From positions 1-64,000 of the forward strand of contig CATKXY010000002.1 in NCBI GenBank assembly GCA_949840915.1: DNA of 64,000 nucleotides, in the 5' to 3' direction. The DNA is from an uncultured Lachnospiraceae bacterium (GTDB lineage: Bacteria; Bacillota; Clostridia; Lachnospirales; Lachnospiraceae). The position numbers were made by a program, and so were the translations under genes. Below are positions 52,093 through 61,299 of the stretch, piece by piece (the stretch's first letter is position 1; each line of letters starts with the position of its first letter). The notes below the pieces were generated by a model. The model was not told where the DNA came from, ran no database searches, and saw only the letters and a program-made list of their open reading frames with translations.

Positions 52093-53796
52093 ATGACTAT
52101 GAGAAAGAAACTGATGTTCAGTGCTCTGATGCCGGTATTTTTGCTGGGTGCGATAGTCATTTTGATTACGTCTACCTTTGTGCGCAGATCCCTGATCGGA
52201 CAGGTGGAAAATTCCCTGAGAGGAACGGCGGTAGCTACGCTGGCAGCCTACGATCAGAACAGCGGCTCCTATCTGCAGACGACAAACGGGGATATCTGGA
52301 AGGGCAATTATAATATTTCTCAGTCTCAGCATATGGTGGATACCATCAAGGAGCGCTCGGGCATGGAGGTGACGTTCTTTTACGGCGCGGAGCGTATTAT
52401 GACATCCGCGACGGATGCCGGGGGGAATCGTATTCTGGGATCCCCCGCGGGTGATAAGATCGTGCAGGAGGTGCTGATCGGAGGAAACGCTTATTTCAGC
52501 GACAATGTGTCCATGGACGGAACGCTCTATTACGGCTATTATCTGCCGGTTTATCAGAGCGATGACAGCGCGGCGCCCATCGGTATGATATTTGCGGGTG
52601 TGAAGAAGTCAGAGGCTCTTGCAGACATTCTGCAGATCATGGTGATACTGATCGCTGTGGTGGTTGCGGTCATGCTTTTGTGCATAGCGGCGGCAGTTCT
52701 GGTCAGCGCGTCCATGTCCGGCGGACTCAGACGCAGCATTGCCAATGTACAGGCTGTCTCCGACGGAAAGCTTAATATACCTCTTGACGAGGCATTGTAT
52801 CGCCGGAAGGACGAAATTGGCGATCTAAACCGTTCTATTGTAAATCTGCAGTCCACGCTTAAGAGTATTATCGGCGGTATCGGAGAGAGCACGGAGCTTC
52901 TGGTAAGCTCCTCGGATGGGCTGAACCGGATTGCGGGCGAGACTTTCGAGCATGTGGGAAATGTGCAGAGAGCAGTGGAGGAGATTACGGAGAGCGCTGG
53001 AGCGCAGGCCAGAGATGCACAGCGGGCCTCAGAAAATGTCAATCGGATGGGAGAGCTGATCCTCGAGACGGAGAAGGAGGCTCATGAGCTGAGCAACCAT
53101 GCGGACAGCATGCGGAACTCCGGCGATGAAGCAGGCGAGAGTATCCGGGAGCTGAAGGATATCAGCGAAGAGGTCGGAAGAGTAGTGGATGCCATCGCAG
53201 AGCTGACCAGACAGACCAACGAGTCTGCGGGCAGTATCAAGGAGGCTTCCGGCTTTATCTCTGAGATTGCGGAGCAGACTAATCTGCTGGCGCTGAATGC
53301 CAGTATTGAGGCCGCAAGGGCGGGAGAGTCAGGACGAGGCTTCGCGGTGGTTGCCATGGAGATCCAGAAGCTTGCGGAACAGTCCAACAATGCCAGCGGC
53401 AGGATCGATGTGACGGTGGAGACCCTGGTCGAAAACTTTGGCCGGGTTGTGAGCGCTATGGAGCGAATGCAGGAAGTTATCCTGAGACAGAAGCAGCACA
53501 TCGGCAGCACTGAGGGTACAGTGGAGCATGTGATGCAGGAGATCGACGACTCCATTCGCAGTATCCGTACTATCGAGAAACAGGCCGGAGAACTCGAGGG
53601 GGCCCGTAAGGAGATTGTGCAGGTGATCCGGGGGCTGGCCGGGATCGCTCAGAACAATCTGGCGGGAATGGAGGAAACCAATGCCGCCATCGCGGAAGTC
53701 TACGAGAAATTTCACGATGTGGAGGATGCCGCCGGGGGACTCCGCGCAACCTCCGACAAGCTTGCGGAAAATATCGGCAGTTTCAAGCTTCAGTAA
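52093..53796 (+). CDS. Methyl-accepting chemotaxis protein
   Basis: A 567-residue chemoreceptor. A membrane helix (about 10-30) precedes an extracellular sensing domain of about 145 residues (single-Cache-like, [21 protein letters not shown] near its end). A second helix (about 178-200), a HAMP domain (about 202-255) and a long coiled-coil signalling domain follow. The hairpin tip carries [39 protein letters not shown], cut here to its core, which binds CheA/CheW. It is the last gene of an operon with a BMP binding protein, so the extracellular domain may read the loaded lipoprotein. The ATG follows GGAGG. It is followed at once by the T-box promoter. Confidence 0.93.
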   Translation: MTMRKKLMFSALMPVFLLGAIVILITSTFVRRSLIGQVENSLRGTAVATLAAYDQNSGSYLQTTNGDIWKGNYNISQSQHMVDTIKERSGMEVTFFYGAERIMTSATDAGGNRILGSPAGDKIVQEVLIGGNAYFSDNVSMDGTLYYGYYLPVYQSDDSAAPIGMIFAGVKKSEALADILQIMVILIAVVVAVMLLCIAAAVLVSASMSGGLRRSIANVQAVSDGKLNIPLDEALYRRKDEIGDLNRSIVNLQSTLKSIIGGIGESTELLVSSSDGLNRIAGETFEHVGNVQRAVEEITESAGAQARDAQRASENVNRMGELILETEKEAHELSNHADSMRNSGDEAGESIRELKDISEEVGRVVDAIAELTRQTNESAGSIKEASGFISEIAEQTNLLALNASIEAARAGESGRGFAVVAMEIQKLAEQSNNASGRIDVTVETLVENFGRVVSAMERMQEVILRQKQHIGSTEGTVEHVMQEIDDSIRSIRTIEKQAGELEGARKEIVQVIRGLAGIAQNNLAGMEETNAAIAEVYEKFHDVEDAAGGLRATSDKLAENIGSFKLQ

Positions 53797-53799
53797 CGC

Positions 53800-53828
53800 T
53801 TGACAAAACGGCATCTATGCACTACAAT
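53800..53828 (+). promoter_or_regulatory. Sigma-A promoter of the proS operon
   Basis: TTGACA (53800-53805), 17 bases, TACAAT (53823-53828), directly before the T-box leader. It overlaps the end of the chemoreceptor gene closely. Confidence 0.85.
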
Positions 53829-53837
53829 CATCATAAA

Positions 53838-54105
53838 TATCGACGTTGATGAGGAACAGTACGGATTGAAAGCATTACAGAGAGAGGGCGGCGGGTGTGA
53901 AGTCCTTATGCGGAAGGTTCGGAACCTCCCTCGGAGTCCTGCGTGAGATTGTTTCGTGCGGCTTGTCAGAGCAGACTTGCGGAAACGGTGAAAGCGCGGC
54001 GCATACCGGCGTTATCGGGATAAGAGTTGGGTGCAGACGCATCAATAAGGGTGGTACCGCCGAGTTTTCGGTCCCTGGTCGGGAGCGAAGGCCCGGCGTT
54101 TTTGT
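53838..54105 (+). promoter_or_regulatory. T-box leader of proS
   Basis: An uncharged-tRNA sensing leader. Stem I begins with GATGAGGAACAGTA (53848-53861), the usual AG-box motif, and the T-box antiterminator element AGGGTGGTACCGC is at 54049-54060. A competing terminator stem ends at CCCGGCGTTTTTG (about 54092-54104). Binding of uncharged proline tRNA would favour the antiterminator and let proS be transcribed. The specifier codon should be a proline codon; CC-containing triplets occur in the 3' side of Stem I, but I did not fold the leader and cannot assign it. Confidence 0.92.
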
Positions 54106-54171
54106 ATATTTTATGTTATGATGAGCGCAGTGCCGCTGCGGCGGTCTGCAGTATGAGGAGGTAGGTAGAAC

Positions 54172-55608
54172 ATGTCAGACAACAAGAAGATGGTGGAAGC
54201 GATCACATCCATGGAGGAGGATTTTGCCCAGTGGTATACGGATGTGGTGAAAAAGGCGGAACTGATCGATTATACATCCGTAAAAGGCTGTATGGTGCTC
54301 AAACCTGCGGGCTATGCGATCTGGGAGCTGATCCAGAAGCAGTTGGACGAAAAATTTAAAGAGACGGGAGTGGAGAATGTATATCTTCCCATGTTTATCC
54401 CGGAGTCCCTGCTCCAGAAAGAGAAGGATCATGTGGAGGGTTTTGCACCCGAGGTAGCCTGGGTGACCCATGGCGGATTGCAGCCTTTGCAGGAAAGGCT
54501 CTGTGTGCGTCCTACCTCAGAGACTTTGTTCTGTGATTTTTACAAAAATGATATTCATTCTTACCGGGATCTGCCCAAGGTATATAATCAGTGGTGTTCG
54601 GTGGTTCGCTGGGAGAAGGAGACCAGGCCGTTTCTTCGTTCCAGAGAATTTCTCTGGCAGGAAGGGCATACTGCCCATGCTACGGCGGAGGACGCGGAGG
54701 AAAGGACCATTCAGATGCTGAATGTGTATGCGGATTTCTGTGAGCAGGTGTTGGCTATTCCTGTGATCAAAGGCCAGAAGACCGAGAAGGAGAAATTTGC
54801 AGGGGCGCTGGCTACTTATGCCATCGAAGCGCTGATGCATGACGGCAAGGCTTTGCAGTCCGGTACCAGCCATAATTTCGGGGACGGCTTTGCGAGAGCT
54901 TTCGACATTCAATATACGGGAAAGGACAATACGCTGCAGTATGTGCATCAGACCTCATGGGGTATGAGCACTCGTCTGATCGGCGGGATCATCATGGTGC
55001 ATGGGGACAATGAGGGATTGGTGCTGCCGCCCAGAGTGGCGCCTGTACAGGTATGCATCGTACCCATTCAGCAGAAGAAAGAGGGTGTGCTGGATAAGGC
55101 ATACGAGCTTCGGGATCGCCTGAAGCCTCGTTTCCGTGTGAAGGTGGACGACACGGATAAGACTCCCGGGTACAAATTTGCGGAGGCGGAGATGCGCGGT
55201 TATCCTGTGCGTGTGGAGATCGGACCCAAGGATATCGAGGCGGGCAAATGCATTATCTGCCGTCGTGACACCAGAGAAAAGACGGAGGTCGCTCTGGAGG
55301 AACTGGAAGATAGGATCGGAGAGGTTCTGGAGATCATGCAGACCGAAATGCTCGAGCGCGCCAGAGCTCATCGGGATGCCCATACCTATGTGGCGCATAA
55401 TATGGAAGAGTTCCGACAGCTCTTTAACGAAAAGTCGGGATTTGTAAAGGCTATGTGGTGCGGATGCAGAGAGTGTGAGGAGCAGATCAAGGAGGAGCTG
55501 GCCGTGACCAGCCGATGCATGCCTTTTGAGCAGGAAGAGGTAGCCGAGGAGTGCGTCTGCTGCGGCAAACCTGCCAAAAAGATGGTTTACTGGGGCAGAG
55601 CATATTAA
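54172..55608 (+). CDS. proS: Prolyl-tRNA synthetase, archaeal/eukaryotic type
   Basis: A 478-residue class II prolyl-tRNA synthetase. It lacks the roughly 180-residue editing insert of the usual bacterial form and has the short archaeal-type layout. Class II motifs include [29 protein letters not shown] (core RPTSET) and [10 protein letters not shown]. The C-terminal end carries a zinc-binding cysteine set (CGCRECEE, then [19 protein letters not shown]). It charges tRNA-Pro and is controlled by the T-box leader upstream. The ATG follows GAGGAGG. Confidence 0.96.
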   Translation: MSDNKKMVEAITSMEEDFAQWYTDVVKKAELIDYTSVKGCMVLKPAGYAIWELIQKQLDEKFKETGVENVYLPMFIPESLLQKEKDHVEGFAPEVAWVTHGGLQPLQERLCVRPTSETLFCDFYKNDIHSYRDLPKVYNQWCSVVRWEKETRPFLRSREFLWQEGHTAHATAEDAEERTIQMLNVYADFCEQVLAIPVIKGQKTEKEKFAGALATYAIEALMHDGKALQSGTSHNFGDGFARAFDIQYTGKDNTLQYVHQTSWGMSTRLIGGIIMVHGDNEGLVLPPRVAPVQVCIVPIQQKKEGVLDKAYELRDRLKPRFRVKVDDTDKTPGYKFAEAEMRGYPVRVEIGPKDIEAGKCIICRRDTREKTEVALEELEDRIGEVLEIMQTEMLERARAHRDAHTYVAHNMEEFRQLFNEKSGFVKAMWCGCRECEEQIKEELAVTSRCMPFEQEEVAEECVCCGKPAKKMVYWGRAY

Positions 55609-55637
55609 AGTACGGAATTTCAAAGGAGGACGATTTG

Positions 55638-56456
55638 ATGATTCACAAGGTTTATCCCATACAGGTGGAAGGGTCCTTGCCCGATGCCCGACTGATCACT
55701 TATATTCAGGATGCTTCGGACAGCATGGCCATTGACAGGAGACCGCTTGTGCTGATCTGTCCCGGCGGCGGTTACGGTTATACCTCGGACAGAGAGTCTG
55801 AACCCATTGCTCTGGCGTTTCTGGCTATGGGATATCACGCCGCGGTTCTGCGTTATTCCTGCGCTCCCGCAAGATATCCCACATCGCTTCTGGAGCTGGC
55901 GTCCTCCATGCTGTTAATCCGCAGGAATGCGGATGAGTGGCGTGTGGATGCAGATAGGATTATCGTGCAGGGATGTTCGGCGGGCGGTCATCTGGCGGCC
56001 TGCCTGGGAATGTTTTGGGACGAGGATTTTCTTGCGCGGAGTCTGGGTCTTGGAGCGGATGAGCACGGTCTGCTTCAGCCGAGAGCCATGCTTTTGTGTT
56101 ATCCGGTCATCACTTCGGGAGAGTATGCCCACAGAGGATCCTTTCAGAATCTGCTGGGGGAGAGGGAGTCTGAGCTGAGCGCGCAGTTGTCTCTGGAGCA
56201 TCGGGTCAGCGCAAAGACTCCGGAAGCTTTTATCTGGGGAACCTATGAGGACGGCTCGGTGCCTATGGAAAATTCGCTGCTGTTAGTCGGCGCTATGCGC
56301 AGGGCGCACATTCCCGTGGAGTATCATCTTTATCCCAAGGGAGGACATGGATTGGCGCTGGCTACCCGTCTGACAGAGACCTCTGACGGCAGGCATGTGC
56401 AGGAGGCATGTGCCACATGGATACAATTGGCCAAGAACTGGATAGAACATTTGTGA
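55638..56456 (+). CDS. Alpha/beta hydrolase (acetyl-esterase-like)
   Basis: A 272-residue BD-FAE-type esterase. The nucleophile serine is in VQGCSAGGHLAACLG (about residue 112), and the oxyanion strand is LICPGGGYGYTSDRE (about 38-52). The catalytic histidine is probably H235 in YPKGGHGLAL. Related enzymes remove acetyl or feruloyl groups from plant polysaccharides. The ATG has AAAGGAGG at a good distance. It is 29 bases after proS and 11 before another esterase-like gene, so it is probably co-transcribed. Confidence 0.85.
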   Translation: MIHKVYPIQVEGSLPDARLITYIQDASDSMAIDRRPLVLICPGGGYGYTSDRESEPIALAFLAMGYHAAVLRYSCAPARYPTSLLELASSMLLIRRNADEWRVDADRIIVQGCSAGGHLAACLGMFWDEDFLARSLGLGADEHGLLQPRAMLLCYPVITSGEYAHRGSFQNLLGERESELSAQLSLEHRVSAKTPEAFIWGTYEDGSVPMENSLLLVGAMRRAHIPVEYHLYPKGGHGLALATRLTETSDGRHVQEACATWIQLAKNWIEHL

Positions 56457-56467
56457 GGAGACCGGAT

Positions 56468-57565
56468 ATGGAGAATAAAAATAGTACAGACAGAATTATT
56501 GAGATTCCCCAGTTTTACGGTTCTTTACCGGGAATGCTTAGAAAATTTGACAAGTATGCGCGTCAGGATGCTTTTGCCGGCAGTACTGCGGAGGAGTTTG
56601 AGCGCTGGAAGAAAGAATCCCGGGAGACACTGAAGGAGCTTTTGGGATTGAAATATATGGAGAACTGTCCGTTAGAGCCGCGGCTGGAGGAATGTGTCAC
56701 GCTGGATGGCGGTATTGTGCGGGAAAAGGTATTGATCCAGGTGGAGCCCGATACATGGATGCCCATGTATATCCTGATCCCTCCCAAGGTGAATTCCGGG
56801 AAACAGTCCTGTTTCCTGGCATTGCCCGGACATCAGGGCGCAGGAAAATATTCTGTGGCGGGCTGTTATGAAATTCCGGCGGTTATGGATAAAATTAAAT
56901 TTTTTAACTATGATTATGGTATGCAGCTTGCGCGGCGCGGTTATGTCGCTTTGTGTCCCGACTGCCGCGGATTTGGGGAACGCCGGGATGAGAAAAAGCG
57001 GACTCCCGGAAGCGAAGCAGACTTTTTAAACAGCAGTTGTTTTAATCTGGCTCATATGGCGGAACCTATGGGAGAGACGGTGGCAGGTATGTGTACATGG
57101 GATGCCATGAGACTGATTGATTATGTCTATGAGCGGGGAGAGTGGAAAACAGACGATCTCGGCGCAGTGGGTTTTTCGGGCGGCGGCATGCAGGTACTGT
57201 GGCTCGCAGCATTGGATGAGAGAATAACGAGATGTGTTATCAGCGGGTATCTCTATGGTTACAAGGACGCTCTTATGATCTTGAACGGAAATTGTAACTG
57301 CAACTATGTGCCTCATTTGTGGGAGCATTTCGATATGGGAGACATCGCTTCCCTGATCGCTCCCAGACCGGTGGCAATTCAGTCCTGCAGGGACGATCAT
57401 CTGAATGGTCCCCGGGGACTTGACAATGTGTTTGAACAGGTGGAAATTGTGCAAAAAGCTTACAGACTCTACGGTGAAGGTCCCTATCCTATCCACGATA
57501 TCCGGGAGGGAGGACACTGTTTTCATGAGGAGGTGCTGGATCGGTTTCTTGCAGGAGAGGAGTAG
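56468..57565 (+). CDS. Alpha/beta hydrolase (dienelactone-hydrolase/acetyl-xylan-esterase-like)
   Basis: A 365-residue Abhydrolase_7-type protein. The nucleophile is in VGFSGGGMQVLWLAALDERIT (S in GFSGGGM, about residue 241), the oxyanion loop is in LPGHQGAGKYSV, and the histidine is in DIREGGHCFHEEV near the C-terminus. Members act on acetylated sugars or lactone-type substrates. It follows a different alpha/beta hydrolase by 11 bases, so the two may act in turn on a polysaccharide side group; the pectate lyase at 24.6 kb may produce related substrates. ATG 56468 follows GAGGAGA. Confidence 0.82.
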   Translation: MENKNSTDRIIEIPQFYGSLPGMLRKFDKYARQDAFAGSTAEEFERWKKESRETLKELLGLKYMENCPLEPRLEECVTLDGGIVREKVLIQVEPDTWMPMYILIPPKVNSGKQSCFLALPGHQGAGKYSVAGCYEIPAVMDKIKFFNYDYGMQLARRGYVALCPDCRGFGERRDEKKRTPGSEADFLNSSCFNLAHMAEPMGETVAGMCTWDAMRLIDYVYERGEWKTDDLGAVGFSGGGMQVLWLAALDERITRCVISGYLYGYKDALMILNGNCNCNYVPHLWEHFDMGDIASLIAPRPVAIQSCRDDHLNGPRGLDNVFEQVEIVQKAYRLYGEGPYPIHDIREGGHCFHEEVLDRFLAGEE

Positions 57566-57567
57566 GT

Positions 57568-58530
57568 TTGAAGTATATTGTATTAGATTTGGAGTGGAAC
57601 CAGAGCAGTACAGGTACGGAGGCGGAGGCAGAGACCCTTCCTTTTGAAATCATCGAAATCGGGGCGATAAAACTAAATGACGAATGTGTCATGATAGGAG
57701 AGTTCAGCCAGCTTGTCAAACCTGCAGTTTATCATGAGATGCATCATTTCACAAGTAAGCTGATCCACATGCAGATTCAGGAGCTTGAGCGGGGTATGCC
57801 TTTTGCGGAGGCTGCCGGCAAATTTCTGGACTGGTGCGGAACGGAGGAGTATCTGTTCTGTACCTGGGGGAGCGCTGATTTGACGGAGCTTCAGCGCAAT
57901 ATGAAGTTTTACGATATGACGCCATTGTCAGATAAACCCATTCGCTATCTTGATGTCCAGAAGCTGTTCAGCATTGCCTACGAGGACAGGAAATCCCGCA
58001 GAGCGCTGGAATCTGCGGTAGACTTTCTGCAGATGGAGAAGGATATCCCTTTCCACCGGGCCTTCAGTGATGCCTACTACACGGCCAGGGTTTTTGCGCA
58101 TATGGTTCAGGAGATGCCGGAGCTTTTGCACAATGAATCTTATGATGTATTTAATGTACCAAAATGCCGGGCTGATGAGGTTAAGGTACAGTTCGACACT
58201 TACGCCAAATTTATTTCCCGTGTGTTTGCAGACAAGACGGCAGCGTTTGCAGACAGAGAGGTGAGCTCCAGTAAATGTTATCTCTGTCACAGAAATCTGC
58301 GCAAGAAGATCAAATGGTTTACGGCTAACGGCAGGCATTATTACTGCCTGGCCTACTGTGAAAAGCATGGATATCTGAAAGGCAAGATCAGGATCAGAAA
58401 GACGGACGAAGGCGGTGTGTATGTGGTGAAAACCACAAAGCTGATCAGCCAGGAGGCGGCAGACGAGCTGAAGAACCGCAGACTCCGTGCCAAAGAGAGG
58501 CATATAAAGCATGGACAGGAATCAGACTAG
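57568..58530 (+). CDS. DEDDh exonuclease, KapD-like
   Basis: A 320-residue protein with an exonuclease domain in residues 1-185: YIVLDLEWNQ (D6 and E8), WGSADLTELQRNMK and HRAFSDAYYTARVF supply DEDDh residues. It resembles KapD, which inhibits sporulation in Bacillus. The C-terminal 130 residues hold CYLCHRNLRKKIKWF and YCLAYCEKHGYL, a cysteine cluster that could bind zinc. It starts with TTG at 57568, preceded by GAGGAG, two bases after the previous stop. It is the last plus-strand gene of the operon and shares four bases with the convergent carboxypeptidase gene's stop. Confidence 0.8.
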   Translation: MKYIVLDLEWNQSSTGTEAEAETLPFEIIEIGAIKLNDECVMIGEFSQLVKPAVYHEMHHFTSKLIHMQIQELERGMPFAEAAGKFLDWCGTEEYLFCTWGSADLTELQRNMKFYDMTPLSDKPIRYLDVQKLFSIAYEDRKSRRALESAVDFLQMEKDIPFHRAFSDAYYTARVFAHMVQEMPELLHNESYDVFNVPKCRADEVKVQFDTYAKFISRVFADKTAAFADREVSSSKCYLCHRNLRKKIKWFTANGRHYYCLAYCEKHGYLKGKIRIRKTDEGGVYVVKTTKLISQEAADELKNRRLRAKERHIKHGQESD

Positions 58531-60098
58531 AAAGTCAGATTCCTGTCCGTTTTTGATGCTCTGGATCTGGAAGCCCGAAACAGACGCCGGGATTTTTTCT
58601 GGCGGCGCTTGGCCTGCCGGATATCCTCCCGCCTCCTGGAGAGCAGTGCATTGCCGTGATTATGGAAATAGCTGTGCTGTCTGCGTCTGTCCTTCTTCCA
58701 GTTGCGCCGGCTGTTGGGATGCCTGGCCGCATAGCTTTTACAGGATTTATAGAGAAATAGAACCAGCGCGGCGACGGCTGCAATTCCCACAACCCACATC
58801 AGCACTTTCAGCACGTTGATAAAGATGACAGCCGGCAGATGGGAAGTCTCTTCCGTTTCCTCCGGTGCTGCCACGGGATCAAAGGAATAGGTACCCTGTC
58901 CGCCGGTGGCCAGATCTACGGAGGCGGAGCCGATGGGAACGCCGTGATAACTGTAATGAATGACAGCCACCTGATTGGTATTCTCCGTGGAATAAGAAAT
59001 TTCAGAGTCCAGATCCTGAAAATTTACCGTTTTCGGCAAAATGACGCAGTCATTCTGGTTCAGGGTCAAAATCGGTTTAGAATTCCCGAAAATGTCATTG
59101 TCACTGTAAAATCCGGAACCCTCAATATTATATTTGACTTCGGAACGGGAGATATTAGCCTTCTCAAAATTGCCGAAGCCATAGTTGAACAAAGCCAGAG
59201 TATCCTCATAATGATTGGGGGATTCATCCTTCAGCACCACACAGATCAGTTTCATGCCGTCCTTCTCCGCGCAGGACACAAGACAACTGCGGGCATCGTC
59301 AGTGTAACCGGTCTTGCAGCCCACCAGATAATCATAGGCGTACTTTTTACCGGACAGAAGCTCCATCTGGTTAGCGTCCACCAGATTGCCGTTTTTCTTG
59401 GTGAGATAAAGCAAAGGCATCTGCGTGATCTGGCAAAGCATTTCGTTGGAAAAAAAGGCCCGTCCGATCATAGCCAGATCAAAAGCGCTGGTGTAGTGAT
59501 CTTTGTCAGGCAGACCGTTGGGATTCACAAAATGGGAATCCACACAGCCCAGCTCCGACGCCCGGCTGTTCATCATCTCCGCGAATCCGTCCCAGCTTCC
59601 CCCGATGTGCTCGGCTACCGCATAGGAAACCTCGTTGGCGGAGCGGATGAGGATGGCCTGAAGACATTGCTCCATGGTGAGCGTATCACCTTCATTCATA
59701 GCCACATGATTGCTGCCCACAGGAATGCTGTAGACTGCTTCGTGGGAAAAGGATACGGTCTCATCCAGAGAGCATTCCTCTGAGGCGATCAGAGAGGTAA
59801 GGATTTTAGTTGTGCTGGCGGGATATTCCCTGGCGTGAATATTTTTTTCATAGAGGATGACGCCGGTCTCCAATTCCATGAGAATAGCCGATTCGGCGCT
59901 GACGATTGGCCCGGCGGGCCAGTTTGCAATCTCGTTAGATTCTATGGGAATAGCCTGATTGGCTGCTATATTCTGTTCCCTGACAGTGGGGGCGGGAGCG
60001 GCAGATGCCGTAAGACCCATACAGGACACAGAAAGACAGACCGCACAGAGAGCAGCCGCGGCGCGGATCCGTATAAATGAAAGGATTTTTTTATCCAT
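58527..60098 (-). CDS. D-alanyl-D-alanine carboxypeptidase (penicillin-binding protein)
   Basis: A 523-residue class C/DacF-type low-molecular-weight penicillin-binding protein. The signal peptide ends near ASA-AP (about 33). The active-site motifs are S95xxK98 (YPASTTKIL), S153-A-N155 (IRSANE) and KTG at 261-263 (GCKTGYTDD). It trims pentapeptide stems of peptidoglycan. A C-terminal membrane helix near 430-455 is followed by about 70 basic, Arg-rich cytoplasmic residues, which is longer than usual. It converges with the KapD-like gene. Confidence 0.92.
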   Translation of the reverse strand: MDKKILSFIRIRAAAALCAVCLSVSCMGLTASAAPAPTVREQNIAANQAIPIESNEIANWPAGPIVSAESAILMELETGVILYEKNIHAREYPASTTKILTSLIASEECSLDETVSFSHEAVYSIPVGSNHVAMNEGDTLTMEQCLQAILIRSANEVSYAVAEHIGGSWDGFAEMMNSRASELGCVDSHFVNPNGLPDKDHYTSAFDLAMIGRAFFSNEMLCQITQMPLLYLTKKNGNLVDANQMELLSGKKYAYDYLVGCKTGYTDDARSCLVSCAEKDGMKLICVVLKDESPNHYEDTLALFNYGFGNFEKANISRSEVKYNIEGSGFYSDNDIFGNSKPILTLNQNDCVILPKTVNFQDLDSEISYSTENTNQVAVIHYSYHGVPIGSASVDLATGGQGTYSFDPVAAPEETEETSHLPAVIFINVLKVLMWVVGIAAVAALVLFLYKSCKSYAARHPNSRRNWKKDRRRQHSYFHNHGNALLSRRREDIRQAKRRQKKSRRLFRASRSRASKTDRNLTF

Positions 60099-60178
60099 AA
60101 AAACCGTCCTGTCGTTCTATTTTATCGAGTATAGTATGTTCAGTTTATGAAAAAGGTATTATTTTTATCATACAACAT

Positions 60179-60198
60179 AACTTGTCGATTGACAAGTT
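60179..60198. promoter_or_regulatory. Inverted repeat overlapping a -35 element
   Basis: AACTTGTC (60179-60186) and GACAAGTT (60191-60198) are perfect arms around GATT. They overlap TTGACA (60189-60194) in the gap between the divergent carboxypeptidase and trmB genes. A candidate operator; no -10 with a good score was found. Confidence 0.35.
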
Positions 60199-60261
60199 TC
60201 AACAGATAAAGTAAGCTTAAATAGGTAATTTTTAAGAAGAGTTTCGGAGGAAACCTGAAAT

Positions 60262-60906
60262 ATGAGACTGCGGAATATCACCGGTTCCAGGGAGATGATC
60301 GCCGAAAGCGCTTTTGTGGTGCCGGAGGCGGAGCTTTTCGACTGTCCCGGGACATGGCATAAAATATTCGGAAACGATCAGCCCATTCACATCGAGATAG
60401 GAATGGGAAAAGGGCGATTTATCCATACTATGGCTAAGGATCACCCCAGGATAAATTATATCGGAATCGAAAAGTATTCCAGTGTGCTGTTGCGCGCCAT
60501 TCAGAAAATGGAGGAGGACGAGCTGCCGAATCTCAAGTTCATCCGAATGGATGCCGAGGATATTGCAAAAGTGTTTGCACCGGGGGAAGTGGATCGCATT
60601 TATCTGAATTTTTCTGATCCATGGCCTAAGGACAGGCATGCAAAGAGAAGACTCCCCTCACGGGAATTTCTGGCCCGTTATGATCTGATCCTCCGGCCGG
60701 ACGGACAGCTTGAATTCAAAACGGACAATCGCGAGCTGTTTGATTTTGCAGTGGAGGAGCTGACACCGGCCGGATGGCATGCCCGGGAGCTTAGCTATGA
60801 TCTGCATCATGATCAGCGTTTGATGGAAGGCAATGTGATGACGGAGTACGAAGAGAAATTTTCCGCTATGGGTAATCCGATCTGCAAATATATCATTTGC
60901 AGATAA
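60262..60906 (+). CDS. trmB: tRNA (guanine-N7-)-methyltransferase TrmB
   Basis: A 214-residue SAM-dependent enzyme that methylates G46 of tRNA. The SAM loop is HIEIGMGKGRF (about residues 42-52), and YIGIEKYSSVLLRA and NFSDPWPKDRHAKRRL (catalytic aspartate and the DPWPK motif) are hallmarks. The start ATG follows CGGAGG. It is followed 29 bases later by thioredoxin. Confidence 0.95.
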   Translation: MRLRNITGSREMIAESAFVVPEAELFDCPGTWHKIFGNDQPIHIEIGMGKGRFIHTMAKDHPRINYIGIEKYSSVLLRAIQKMEEDELPNLKFIRMDAEDIAKVFAPGEVDRIYLNFSDPWPKDRHAKRRLPSREFLARYDLILRPDGQLEFKTDNRELFDFAVEELTPAGWHARELSYDLHHDQRLMEGNVMTEYEEKFSAMGNPICKYIICR

Positions 60907-60935
60907 TCCGGTCTATAAGAATAAGGAGGACAAAA

Positions 60936-61253
60936 ATGGAGTACAAGTTTACTACAGCAAATTTTGAGGAAGAGGTTTTAAATTCCGATCTGCCTGTATT
61001 GGTAGATTTCTATGCCGACTGGTGCGGCCCCTGCAAGATGATGGCGCCTATTGTAGAGCAGATGGCGGATGAGTACGAAGGCAGGCTTAAAGTGGGAAAA
61101 TGCAATACGGATGAAAATATGCCCCTGACCCAGAAGTACCGTGTGTCGAGCATTCCTACCTTTATCGTTTTTAAGGGCGGAGAGCCTGTGGCCACCTTCA
61201 TGGGAGCTATGCCTGCGGACGATCTGCGTGATCAGCTCGACGCGCAGCTTTGA
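60936..61253 (+). CDS. trxA: Thioredoxin
   Basis: A 105-residue thioredoxin with the active site WCGPC (C30 and C33), and a cis-proline in SSIPTFIVFKGGE. It reduces disulfides of peroxiredoxins, ribonucleotide reductase and others. ATG 60936 follows AAGGAGG. Standalone thioredoxins of this size are usual. It may supply the Bcp peroxiredoxin at 16.2 kb. No thioredoxin reductase is in the window. Confidence 0.95.
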   Translation: MEYKFTTANFEEEVLNSDLPVLVDFYADWCGPCKMMAPIVEQMADEYEGRLKVGKCNTDENMPLTQKYRVSSIPTFIVFKGGEPVATFMGAMPADDLRDQLDAQL

Positions 61254-61299
61254 TCTGACTTATCGTATCAAATAATACCTACGGAGAGCGGGAAGAAAG

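Noticed and set aside
53897..54121. 74-codon open frame inside the proS leader
   Set aside because: It runs through the T-box structure and has no ribosome site or family match.
58839..59783. Open frame of 314 codons on the plus strand opposite the carboxypeptidase
   Set aside because: The minus strand holds a full set of penicillin-binding motifs, so this is a shadow.
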